A DNA stretch of 48,427 nucleotides from Parvularia atlantis (lineage: Eukaryota; Opisthokonta; Rotosphaerida). Each line of letters opens with the position of its first letter. Position 1 is the stretch's first letter. This document shows positions 19,716 to 30,038 of the stretch, in pieces. The notes under the pieces are model-generated. The model searched no databases and was not told where the DNA came from. It saw nothing but the letters and a program-made list of their open reading frames with translations. The DNA is taken from assembly GCA_943704415.1 (NCBI GenBank), contig CALSCO010001968.1, forward strand, positions 1 to 48,427. Reading direction: 5' to 3'. A program made the translations under genes and the position numbers.

Positions 19716-22700
19716 ATGGGCGCCACGAGCAGAGGGGGCGCGCAGGGCCTGGTCGTGGCCACCGTGCTCGCGGCGGTGGCCGGCCTGGTCGCTGTGGCCA
19801 TGGTCTTGAGCGGTAGGTCTAGTCTGCCCGCCGCGCTAGGCTCACACGCCGCACACGCGCAGGCCCAGGGCGCACACCGGGCCGCAGCGCGGCTGCGCAG
19901 CGCTTCAACCGGCCCAGCAGCACGTCCAAGGCGACGCAGACGGCCGCGGCGACGCTCGACGTGGGCGCGGGCGCGGCCGAGCCGCTGCGCATCGTGCTGT
20001 TCTGGACCACGCCCGAGCACACGTTCCGCAGCCGCCAGTTCCTCGTGCTCGATGCGTACCTGCACCACCACCCGGACGCCGAGGTCGTCGTGTACGCGTC
20101 GCACCTGCCGGTGCGCTTCTTTGACGACTACGCGCGGCTCGGATACGACGTGCGCGTGGAGCGGCTGGACGACGCCTTCCTGCGCGAGCTGAGCGAGCAC
20201 TGCCCTGGGCGCGCATGGATCGACCAGATCGAGCGGTGGCGCAGCGGGCCGTACTTCTATTCGCACCTGACCGACTACCTCCGGTTCTGCATCCTCTACC
20301 GCTTTGGCGGGGTCTACAGCGACTTTGACGCGGTGCTGCTGCAGCCGCTGCCGGGGCATCTGCGCAGCTTCGTCGGCAAGGACCTCGCGGGCACGGACGC
20401 GGCCGAGTGCCCATGGTGCCTCGAGGGCGGGCAGCACTACCTCGCGCCGGGCGTGATGGGCCTGCGCGCGCGGTCGGACCTGGCCGCGCTCGCGCTCGTC
20501 GTAGGCTTCAACGGCACGTACGATCCGGCCGTGTTCAACGCCGTCGGCCCGCAGGCCATCACCAAGGCGTACCGTCTGCTGCACGCCGTGCGCCGGCCGG
20601 GCGGCGAGGCGGCGGGCGAGGCGGTCGAGCTGCTTGAGCCGGGCGTGCTCTACCCGGTGCCGTTCTGGCGCGCGTCGAGCCTGTTTGCGGCCGGCAACCA
20701 CTCGCGCAGCGTCGTTCACAAGCTGCGGCGTGAGTCGGCCTCGCTGCACTTCTTCGGGCACGTTACGCGCACGCTCGAGGTGGACCCGACCAGCGTCATC
20801 GCCGAGGCCGCACGCCAGCTCGGCATCGTGCACGACATCGTGCGCAGCGGCAGCCACGCGGCCGGCGAGCGGTGCCCCGCGCCGGTGCTGGACGTCATTG
20901 GCCCCGACTTTGTCGCCCTCACCCACGCCGGCCCGGCCGCGCTGGCGGCCCTGCGCGTGCGCGCCTACACGCAGTGCACGCGCGACGGCCTGGCGTGGGA
21001 GACGGAGCGCGCGGGCGCGGCCGAGCTCGCCGAGGCGGTCGCCGTCGATGCCGAGCTGCGCTTTGAGCCGGCGTCGGGCGCGCTGGTCCTGGTCCTGCCT
21101 GCGATGGTCGCACGAGACGGGTACGCGGACGGCGGCGGCGCGGCTGTCGTGTGCGAGGTGCCGCGCGACGTAGGCCTGCACGCGCACAATGGCACTGTGC
21201 TGCTCGCGCGGCACCTGCGGTGCGAGGGCCCGCGTGCGGGTGCGACTCGGCTGACAGTGCGGCGGATCACGGTCGCCGCGCTCAACCTGCTGCTGGCGCA
21301 GCTGGCAATCGAGGCGCGGCCCGTCGGCGGCGCGGCGCCAGGCGCGGACGTGGCGGTGCCGGTGCTGCACGTGCAGGTGGCGTACCACGTCGCGCGGCGC
21401 GGCATCGCCCTGCCCGTGCACCGCAGCGTGGCCGTGTACGACCTGGCGCGCCTGCTGACGATCATGGTCAAGACGGTCGATCGCATGCACAAGGTCTTCA
21501 GCCTGGTCGACAGCGTGCGCGAGCGCTACCCGGCGGTGCGCATCCTCGTGGCGGACGACGGCGAGAGCGCGCGGCCGCGGCCAAGCGGGGGCGCGGGCGG
21601 GTTTGACTACCTGGCGCTGCCGTTCGACGTCGGGCTAAGCGCGGGGCGCAACGCGATGCTCGCGCGCGTGCACACGCCCCTCTTCCTCACGCTCGACGAC
21701 GACTTTGTGCTGGGCACGCACAGCGACGTGGGTGTGCTCGTGCACGCCGTGCTCAGCGGCGTGACGGACCTCGCCGCGGCCAAGAACCCGAACGACGAGC
21801 AGCGCTACGGCTTTGACTTTGCCGGCCTGATCGAGGTCGACCGGGACGACGCCAGCCTGCGCCTCGTCAGCGGCGACCGCGGCCCGGCCAACGCCGACTG
21901 CACGCTGGTGGACATTGTGCCCAACCTGTTTGTGGCGCGTGTGGCGGCCGTGGCCGGCATGGGCGCGTGGGACGAGCAGCTCAAGGTGGGCGAGCACGAG
22001 GACTTTTTCCTGCGCGTGCAGCAAACCGGCCTGCGCGTGGCGACGTGCACCAGCGTGGCCTTCTACCACGACCAGTCGACTGGGTGGTTTTCGGCCGCCA
22101 AGAAGACCAAGTACGACGAGATGCGCGCGCGCGTGCACGCGTTCTGGCGCATGGCCCTGCTCAAGCACAACCTGCGCCGGCTCGTGTCCTTTGGCTCGGT
22201 CATGCTCGATCTGGAGCGTGCGTTAGCGTCCCGCGCCGCTCGCTCGGTGCGCCGCTCACGCGCCGTGTCGCAGCGCTCGCGGCAGTCCAGAGCGTGTGGT
22301 GCTCGGAGGTGCTCGACCAGTCGGTCTCGCTCACGTGGGAGCCCGTGCCGCACGCGCACCGCTACTCGGTGCACGCGCGGACGCTGGACGGGGCGGCCGG
22401 CGGCGGTGGCGGCAACGGCACACTGAGCGCCTCGGTCGAGCAGGCGCGGCTGCAGGTGCACCAGCTGGTGCCCGAGACGCGCTACGAGTTTAGGATAGCG
22501 GCCGAGAACGCGTTCCACGAGGCGACCAAGGCGCTTGGCGTGACGGTGCGGACGCTCTCGATCGAGCAGGGTGCGAGTCCTGGGCGTGCATGCAGCGGGT
22601 GCTGATTTGACACGCAGCCGAGGGCCTGCTGGCGAACGGCGACTTTGAGCGGGGCACGGTGTCGTGGCAGGCCGGCGTCGGCACGATGTTCCACACGGTG

Positions 22701-23132
22701 GCGGACGTGGCCCAGCGCGGCAACCTCACGGCGCGGCTGCAGATCCACTCGCGCGCGTACCTGAGCGAGACGCCGGCCCAGGCGTCGATCCGGCAGCGCG
22801 TGGAAGTGCCGGCGGGGACGGCGGGCGTGGTGGTGTCGGCCTGGGCGCGGATCGAGCAGCTCTTTGGCACGGCGAGCTCGGTGGCGATCCGGCTGCGGGC
22901 GGCGGTCGAGCGTGGTGGGCGCGAGGTGATTGCACAGACGGAGCACTACGCCGTGCATCTGGCCGGGTGGCAGCTGCGCCAGTTTACGCTGTGCGTGGAA
23001 CCGGCACCGGTGCCGACGTCGGTCGTCGTCACGTGCTCGCTCGACGGCCACCGCGGCGCGATCTACTTTGACGACGTGCGCGTCGTGCCCGTGCCCGAGG
23101 CGACCCTGCGCGACCTTGCGCATGGGGGGTGA
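19716..23132 (+). CDS. Golgi glycosyltransferase fusion: DXD sugar transferase, GalNAc-transferase-like GT, FN3 and CBM-like domain
   Basis: A type II membrane protein of about 1080 aa. A hydrophobic anchor (GLVVATVLAAVAGLVAVAMV) is followed by a Ser/Thr/Ala-rich stem. Domain 1 (about residues 70-330) has the Gly_transf_sug layout: RIVLFWTTPEHTF, YLRFCILYRFGGVYSDFDAV with the DFD (DXD) metal site, and NAVGPQAITKAYRLL. Domain 2 (about 540-800) resembles the catalytic part of B4GALNT (GT12): VRILVADDGES, FLTLDDDFVLGTHSD, NLFVARVAAVAGMGAWDE, VGEHEDFFLRVQQTGLRVAT. After an intron near 22217-22290 comes an FN3-like domain (VSLTWEPVPHAHRYSV, LVPETRYEFRIAAENAF), then a C-terminal beta-sandwich like a carbohydrate-binding module (LLANGDFERGTVSWQAG to GAIYFDDVRVVPVPE). 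The domain names are by motif; the sugars transferred are unknown. Confidence 0.78.
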
Positions 23133-23202
23133 CCTCTCCTGCATTCTGCATTTGCATACATGTGTTCACTGGTACGGTAGGCCTAGCTGCATTCGCATAA
23201 CG

Positions 23203-25094
23203 TCACACCTCGCGCATGTCGTCGCACGGCTCGGTCAGCAGCTCGACAATGTCGCTGTGGCCGACCTGCTGCGCCTCCGACAGCGGCGTGTGGCCCCAGC
23301 GGTCCTTGGCGGACGTGTTCACGCCCTTCTCGATCAAGTACCGGACAATGTGCGCCTGCGCAGCCCGTCAGCGAGCCGGGGCGCCCCCCAGCGCGACAGC
23401 GCACCCAGCCCTCGCACGCGGCTATGTGCAGCGCCGTCCGCCCGTCGTAGTCGGCGATGCCCAGGTCGACGTCGTGCGCAAACTGGTACTGGATCTCGGT
23501 CAGATCGCCTTGCTTGGCCGCGTTGAGCAGCCGCCCGACCTGGTCGCTGCGGTCGTACAGGGCTGTCCGGCGCGGGTCCTTCTTGTTACTCCCGACCATG
23601 CTGTCGTAGTTGTGGATGTTGAACTGCTTGACGAGGCGCCGGCAGAACTCGACGCCGCGGACCGAGTTGCCCATCGCGTCCAGCCGGGGCGACCAGACGG
23701 CGATGCCCATCAGGTTGGGCACAACGATCATCTACGCGGCGGGCGGTTGAGCGAGTGCGGCGGGCGAGTGCGGTCGAGCGACAGCACGAAAACCCGGCCT
23801 GACCAAACGCCAGCCTCCTCAATCACCGCGCCAGTCACGCACCAGGACGCCGCTGACGCCACTCTTGGCCGGGAGCCCGACCAGGAAGGCAAACTCGCCG
23901 CTGAAATCGTACATGCCGCACGAGTACATCAGGCTGAGGCAGTTCTTGACCGTGCTCTGTTTGAAGACGCGCTTGCCCGTGTACGGGTTGATGCCGCCGC
24001 TGGCCAGCGTCGCGGCCACGACCGACATCTGCCGCGTCGTGACCTGGATCGAGCAGCACTGGAAGTAGAACTCGAGCACGTCCTGCAGGTTGGTGTTGTC
24101 CGGGAACGCGCGGTGCTCGCGCATGAAGTACGCCAGGGCAAAGTTGCGGTCGGCCGTCGCGCGCTCGCTCAGGTACACCGCGTTGTCAAACTGAGCACGG
24201 CTGCCGCAGAGGTCGCTCCAGACGTTCATGACATAGTCAAACCTGTCGGGCGCGCGTGTCGGTTGGTCATGGCGCACAGAGTGTCGTGCTGCGGGCGCAC
24301 GCGCACCGGTCGGCCGCGGGCGCGCTCGGCAGGACGAGCGAGCAGCACATGATCGCGCCTGCGTTGATCATCGGGTTGTGCGGCTTGTTGTCGCGGTTGA
24401 GCGAGAGGTTGTTGAAGCCGTGGCCGCTGGGCTCGTGGCCGATGTGCTGGTGCACCTTGTCCTCGCCCATCGTGTCGAGCGCGATGCAGTAGGTGATCGG
24501 CTGCGGGTGTGCGAGCGGGTGAGCAAAAGCGCAGCGGCAGCGCGGCGGGAGGCGCACCTTGCTCGTGCTCTGCACACAAAAGCCCTCGTCCGCGTCGCCC
24601 AGGGCCATCTGCTGCCCGTCGATCGTGGTGATGGCGAGGCCCCACTTGGCCGGGTCGACACGCGCCAGCTGCGGGATGTACGATGCCACGTGCCCGCCCT
24701 CGAGCACGCGCACGCCCTCGAAGATCGGCGTCACGTCGTCGACAAAATCGCTGAACCGGCTCAGCACAAAGCTGCCCTGCAGCACGCGCTCGACCAGGAT
24801 CGCGTTGTCGCGCACGGCCGCCGCGAACTTGGTGTAGTCGAGCGCATCGTCGTCGCCGTAGTGCGCCAGGTGCGCCATCGTCTGCGCCATCCGCGGGTCG
24901 CTCGGTAGGATGCCACTGCGGCGGATCACCTCGACCAGCTGCGCCTTTGTCACGTGCTGGTCCTTGGCCACCGACGCGAAGAGCAGGGCCAGGCGGTCGG
25001 TTGTGCGGCCCATCTGTAGCAAGTCGCCGGGTCCCGATCGATCGCCGCCCAGAACGGCAATGTAATCGGTCGATCGAGCATAGCGCGCGGCCAT
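23203..25094 (-). CDS. GLS: Glutaminase (GLS/KGA type) with C-terminal ankyrin repeats
   Basis: Hydrolyses glutamine to glutamate and ammonia. About 530 aa with the animal-type plan. An EF-hand-like helical N-domain (KAQLVEVIRRSGILPSDPRM) precedes the beta-lactamase-fold glutaminase domain: HVASYIPQLARVDPAKWGLA, GFCVQSTSK (the catalytic S-x-x-K), GEDKVHQHIGHEPSGHGFNN, KPHNPMINAGAI, VAATLASGGINPYTGKRVF, CGMYDFSGEFAFLVGLPAKS and MIVVPNLMGIAVWSPRLDAM. The C-terminus carries ankyrin repeats (LLNAAKQGDLTEIQYQF, DYDGRTALHIAACEGW, HIVRYLIEKGVNTSAKDRWG). ATG at 25094 is the first in frame; no clear mitochondrial presequence. Four introns, one about 110 nt. It is head-to-head with the ankyrin-Rh gene, 206 bp away. 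Confidence 0.92.
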
Positions 25095-25300
25095 ACTCCG
25101 GGCGACCGAGTTGTTCTCTCTCACGAGTGGCACTAAGTTTCGCGGAACTGGCTGTGTCCCTCTCCGCACGCGTCGCGCACGACGCGCACTGGCGCTCTCT
25201 CCGCTGCACTTGTCCTTCCCTCCCCCCTCCCGCTGCGCACGCCGCCTGCGCCCCCCCCGCACTGCAGCGCCAGCCCTGACCAAATCGCGCACAGCAGGCG
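25095..25300. promoter_or_regulatory. Shared divergent promoter of glutaminase and ankyrin-Rh genes
   Basis: 206 bp between the two outward start codons. It includes a C/T-rich tract (TTGTCCTTCCCTCCCCCCTC, about 25210-25229) and a moderately AT-rich patch (GAGTGGCACTAAGTTTCGCG) near 25123-25142. There is no gene inside. Co-regulation of both genes is inferred from position only. Confidence 0.45.
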
Positions 25301-27899
25301 ATGGCGGGGCGCATGAGCGGCGAGGCGCGTCGCAGCACCGACGACCGCGTCTCGTCCGAGATCGAGATGGCGCACTTGAACGAGCACGTAACGGTCAACG
25401 ACGTGGCGGTGCGCGGCGTGCGCGGCGTGCGCGGCGTGCGCGGCGTGCGCGGTCTTGCTGACGGACGTGCGACGTGCCGTGCGCAGGTCGTGAGCCTGCT
25501 GTTCAGCGCGAGCAAGGGCGACCTCGTCGGCGTGCAGCGCTCGCTCGAGCAGAACGACCTGGGCCCGAACGTGGGCGACTACGACTTTCGCACGGCGCTG
25601 CACATCGCGTCGTCCGAGGGCCACGCCGATGTCGTCAAGTACCTGCTCTCGCACGGCGCCAACGTGAACGCGGTCGACCGCTTTGGCAACACGCCAATCG
25701 ACGGTGCGTGCGTGCGAGACGGCGCGGGGGGACGCTGACGCCGCAGGGCCGCGGACCAGACGCCATCCGCCAGGGCCACCACGAGATCACGTCGATCCTG
25801 ATCGAGCACGGCGCCGACAAGCCGTCGGCGGGATTTGAGCTGGAGCTGATCACGGCGTGTGCGTTGCGGCGCGTGCCCGGCGCGGGCTTGGTGCGGCTGC
25901 TTGACGCGCGGGGTGGGGCGTGGCAGCGAGCCACGGCGACGTCGACGCGGTCAAGCGCCTGCTGCTCAACAAGGTCGACCCCAACTGCCGCGACTACGAC
26001 AAGCGCACGCCGCTGCACCTGGCCGCGGCCGCGCACAGCGAGAAGATCGTGCGGCTGCTGCTCGCGGCCGGTGCGGACGTGGCGGCCGAGGACCGCTGGG
26101 GCAAGACGCCGCTGGCCGACGCTGTGCGCTCCGGTGTGCGCCTCGGTGACGACCCCGTCGTGGGCGTGCTGCGCGAGGCGTCGGAGAAGATGGGCATCGT
26201 GCTGCACGCGTCGACGATCCCGTTCTGGCGCGACGCGCAGGTGCTGATGCTGCTGGGGATGGAGGCGCTCATCCTCATCCTGCACGCCATCTTTGGCGGG
26301 TACGATGAGGGCGTGGACAACCTGCAACGCTACCCGCTCTTCCAGGACGTGCACGTGATGATTTTCATTGGTGCGTCCGCGCTTCCCGCCTGCCCTCGCG
26401 CGCCTTGCGCACTCACGCCGCTCGCCGGCGCAGGCTTCGGCTTCCTTATGACGTTCCTGCGCAAGTACGGCTACTCGAGCGTGGCGTTCAACCTGGCAAT
26501 CGCAGCGTTTGTGATCCAGTGGTACCCGCTCCTCGAGACGTTCTGGGCCAACGTGTTCAGCCAGAGCTGGACCACGCCCGTGCAGTTTGATGTGGGCATG
26601 CTCATCACGAGCGACTTCTGCGCCGGCGCGGTGCTCATCACCTTTGGCGCGCTCCTTGGCAAGACCTCGCTCACGCAGATGCTCTTCATCGCTTTTGCAG
26701 AGCCCTTCTTCTACACGCTCAACGAGCGCATCGCCTTGCAGTTTGAGATCGCCGACATCGGCGGCTCGATGATCATCCACACCTTTGGCGCCTTCTTCGG
26801 CCTGGCCGCGTCGCGCATGCTCACGCCTGCGGCCGCCCGCGGCCCGTCCGATAACGCCGCCGTGTACCACTCGGACCTGTTCTCGATGGTCGGCACGATC
26901 TTTCTCTGGCTGTTCTGGCCGAGCTTCAACGGCGCCTTTGCCGACGACACGGCCCTGACCCGCGCCGTCGTCAACACGGTCCTGTCGCTCACGGGCTCGA
27001 CCATGATGGCCTTTCTCTGCAGCTACTGGATCCGTGGCCACAACAAGCTCTTCATGGTCGATATCCAGAACGCCACCCTCGCTGGCGGTGTCGCCGTCGG
27101 CGCGACCGCCAACATGGTTATCCAGCCCGCCACGGCCCTCGCCATTGGCATGATCGCCGGCTCGGTCTCGGTCTTTGGCTACGCCGTGCTCCAGGCGCGC
27201 CTCGAGCGCCTCATCGGCCTGCACGACACGTGCGGTGTGCTCAATCTCCACGGCATGCCGGGCGTCATGGGCGGCGCCTGGAGCTGCATCGCCGCCGCCT
27301 TTGCCACGCCGGCCGTCTACGGCGCCACCATCGGCGCCGTCTTCCCGGCCATGGACCCGACCAGCGGCGACCCGCGCAGCGCGCAGTCGCAGGTGCGCGC
27401 TCCGTGGTCTGCCGGCACGCGTGCTCACAGCCCGCGCAACAGGCCGTGCACCAGTTCATCTACCTGCTCGTCACGCTCGGCATCGCCATCGCGTCGGGCG
27501 CCTTCGTCGGCTTTCTCGCCAGCCTCCTGCTGTACAAGCCGCCCAAGACCTACTTTCTCGACAGCGAGGAGTGGGAGGTGCCCGAGCTCGAGAAGCCTTA
27601 CTACTTTGACAAGCGCGGCGAGAACACGCATCAGGCCGAGAACCGCGACGGCCCGGCGATCCAGGTCTGTGCCGTTGCTCGTGCCGCGACTGTACTCACG
27701 CTCCCGGGCGCAGCGCAAGCTGCTCAAGATCCAGATGAACCAGTACCGCACAACCGACCTCGACACGCGCCTCAGCAACATGGAGGCGACCATGCGCAAG
27801 CTTCAGGCCGACAGCCCGTCCAAGGGCTCGTCGCAGCTCGCGACGACCCTGGCCGACCTGAACCAGAAGGTCGAGCGGCTGATGGCCAAGCAGGTCTGA
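25301..27899 (+). CDS. Ankyrin-repeat / Rh-type ammonium channel fusion
   Basis: About 745 aa. An N-terminal ankyrin block of four to five repeats (LLFSASKGDLVGVQRSL, DYDFRTALHIASSEGHADVV, VDRFGNTPIDGA, ASHGDVDAVKRLLLNKVDPN, DYDKRTPLHLAAAAHSEKIV, AEDRWGKTPLADAV) runs into a complete Rh glycoprotein channel: RYPLFQDVHVMIFIGFGFLM, LEIADIGGSMIIHTFGAFFG-like segment with the first pore His (IHTFG), YHSDLFSMVGTIFLWLFWPS, VDIQNATLAGGVAVGATANM, DTCGVLNLHGMPGVMGGAWS with the second pore His (NLHGMPG). The cytosolic tail has an acidic stretch and a coiled coil (LSNMEATMRKLQAD, LADLNQKVERLMAKQV). Rh proteins conduct ammonia (and possibly CO2). The ankyrin part resembles the glutaminase neighbour's. Seven exons; intron 1 starts with a repeated donor. 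Confidence 0.9.
25416..25451 (+). repeat. Four tandem copies of a 9-bp splice-donor unit (GTGCGCGGC)
   Basis: At the 5' end of intron 1 of the ankyrin-Rh gene the donor GTGCGC is repeated four times at 9-bp spacing. Because 9 is a multiple of three, use of any of the four donors keeps frame and adds zero to three VRG tripeptides. Confidence 0.75.
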
Positions 27900-28011
27900 G
27901 AGTTCTCTCGCGCGCATCTGCTCCTCTCGTATCTTTCAGTTTTTTTTTTCCTCGCCCTCCATCTGCGGTTGAGTGTGCATGTGTCTGTGCCCGTGATCGT
28001 ACGTACACACG

Positions 28012-29735
28012 TCAGACGAGCGCCAGCGCCCCCTGGTTGACCATCTTGAAACGGATGTTGCGCTGCAGCAGGTAGTTGATCACGGCCGGCCGGATCCGCG
28101 GCTGCCCGTTGGGGCTGTGCTTGCCCTGCCCCGTAATCACAAGCAGCTTGCGGCCCGGCACAATGTTGTCCTGCAGCACCGCCAGCGCCTCCTTCACACG
28201 CAGCCCGTGCAGGTCGATCGTGTCCATGCCGCGCGTCGCGTCCCGCTGCACGGCCCGCGCACCACGCAGCGCCGCGGCCCGCTCGCGGCACTCGCGCATG
28301 CGCTGGTCGTACACCCACGCCTGCGCCGAGTACGCCTGCGACACGTTGCGCTGCCCGTGTCCAAACGCGACTGCGGCCTGCCGGAACAGCTCGTTGCGCT
28401 TGCTTGCGTAGTGCTCCTCGAGCATGATTAGGCCGTCCAGGCTCTCGGGCATGCGCGCGCGCTTGATGGCCGGGGCGGCAACCTCGTCCGGCTCTGACTC
28501 GGGCTCGTGGTGCTCGGCCTTGGGTTGCGCGGCGTCTGGCACGATGCTCGGCTTCCGCAGCCAGGCGTTCTCGGTGACCTCTGCCGCGTGACGCGTCAGC
28601 TGTGCGCGTCGACCGCGCACACACCGCCCGGCAGCTCGCCCAGCGTCAGCTTGATCGTCCGCGCGGCTCGGCGCCGCTCGCGCCGGTTGACGTTGACTAG
28701 GTACACCTCGCGCAGCACGCGCTTGGTCTGCTCGACGTTGCGTCTGCGGGCGCCGTCGTCGTCGAGTTTGGTGCTGTGCGCGGCAGCCTCGCTTGCACGC
28801 ACTCGTTGGCCACGTAGACGTCGCGCACGACGTCGCGGTTGATGCTCTCGTACAGCAAGCACAGCTGCTCCAGCTGCAGCCGCTCGCGCTCGCTCAGTTT
28901 GACGGTGGCAGTAGACGCCGGCGCGGGTGCGGGCGCAGGCGCGTCGGCCTCCGCCGCGGTTGGGATCATCTCCTCGACAATGTTCATGGCCATGTCAAAG
29001 TCGTTGCCGCAGCTGCGCAGGATCGCCTCGAGCCAGGATGCGTCGGCCGTCGTGAGCACAGACTGCAGCGTCTCGAGCGCCTCGCGCGTGTCCTGCGCGC
29101 GTGCGCGCGTGTCAGCCCATGCGTGTCTCCAGCTCGCGTAAGCGCGCACCGCGCTGGTGTCGTTCTCGGCCGCGGGCGGTCCGGCCGTGGCGGGATCGGT
29201 CGACAGCAGGGCCATGGCCAGGTTGACGTCGCCCTCCGACTCTTGCCGCAGCACGCGCTCGATCGTCGCCGGGTCCACGGCTGGGAAGATGATCTGCAGC
29301 AGCGCGATGTTGTCCGCCTCGTCGGGCGGCGGCGTTGGCAGCTGCGCGGTCGCCGGGGCCGGCGGGGTTGACGGCTGCAACGCTTGTGCTGCTGGCCCAC
29401 CGTGAATGTCAACCTCGTCGTCGTCGTCGCTGTCCAACAACGCAATGGCGCCGTGCGCATCGAACGGCATGTGCGCGGTGGACTGCGCCAGCAGCACCGC
29501 AAACACCTCGTCCACGGCGCGCGTCAGGTCGCCATCACACCGCTCAACCAGCTCACGCGCGCGCTCGGCCAGCAGGTCGCCAAACACCTCGCACAGGAAC
29601 GCGACGGCGTCGTTCATGCGGCGGTCGTCGGCGGGGCCGTCCGTGCCCTCGGCCTCGTCCGCCACCTGCCACGGTATCGGCACCGGCATCGGTGCGACCA
29701 GCGGTGCAGCGAGCGGCGCCTGATCCGCGCGCGGC

Positions 29736-29767
<32 letters not shown>

Positions 29768-29998
29768 CGCTTCGACCACCTGCCACGGCATCGCGACGGG
29801 CCGGGCGGGAGTTGCCCCGGCAGCCGAGTCGGCTAGCTCGGCGAGGGTGTCGATGACGCGCTCGATCGCCGCGCCCGCCACCCCGGTGTCCACCGCGTGC
29901 TGCTGCTCCTGCTGCCCGCGGTGCGCGTCCCACACCGCCGCGACGACCTCGGCCTCGAGCGGGGGCACGAACATCGCGAGGAGCGTATCCAGTTCCAT
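28012..29998 (-). CDS. CUE-domain / DUF1771-Smr protein (N4BP2-like without kinase)
   Basis: MELDTLLAMFVPPLEAEVVA opens a CUE-like helix bundle; three more CUE-like segments follow (MNDAVAFLCEVFGDLLAERA, IALLQIIFPAVDPATIERVL, LQSVLTTADASWLEAILRSC), separated by Ala/Pro-rich linkers. After two introns (GTGCGTGCAAG near 28797, and GTGTGTGCGCG near 28622) come the DUF1771 helices (YASKRNELFRQAAVAFGHGQ, AYSAQAWVYDQRMRECRERA) and an Smr domain (MDTIDLHGLRVKEALAVLQD, LLVITGQGKHSPNGQPRIRP) with the DLHG and TGxGxHS motifs typical of Smr endonucleases acting in mRNA no-go decay. CUE modules bind ubiquitin. This layout matches N4BP2/Cue2-type decay nucleases that read ubiquitinated collided ribosomes. 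The start is 40 bp from the divergent SDR gene. Confidence 0.85.
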
Positions 29999-30038
29999 TG
30001 TCCTTGTAATACAGCCTACCCCCCGGGCGGGCGGACAC

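Noticed and set aside
19670-21490. A 606-codon open frame on the minus strand within the glycosyltransferase fusion
   Set aside because: It is antisense to clearly conserved catalytic motifs, is dominated by Arg, Ala, His and Gln as expected of GC-rich shadow frames, and has no recognisable domain.
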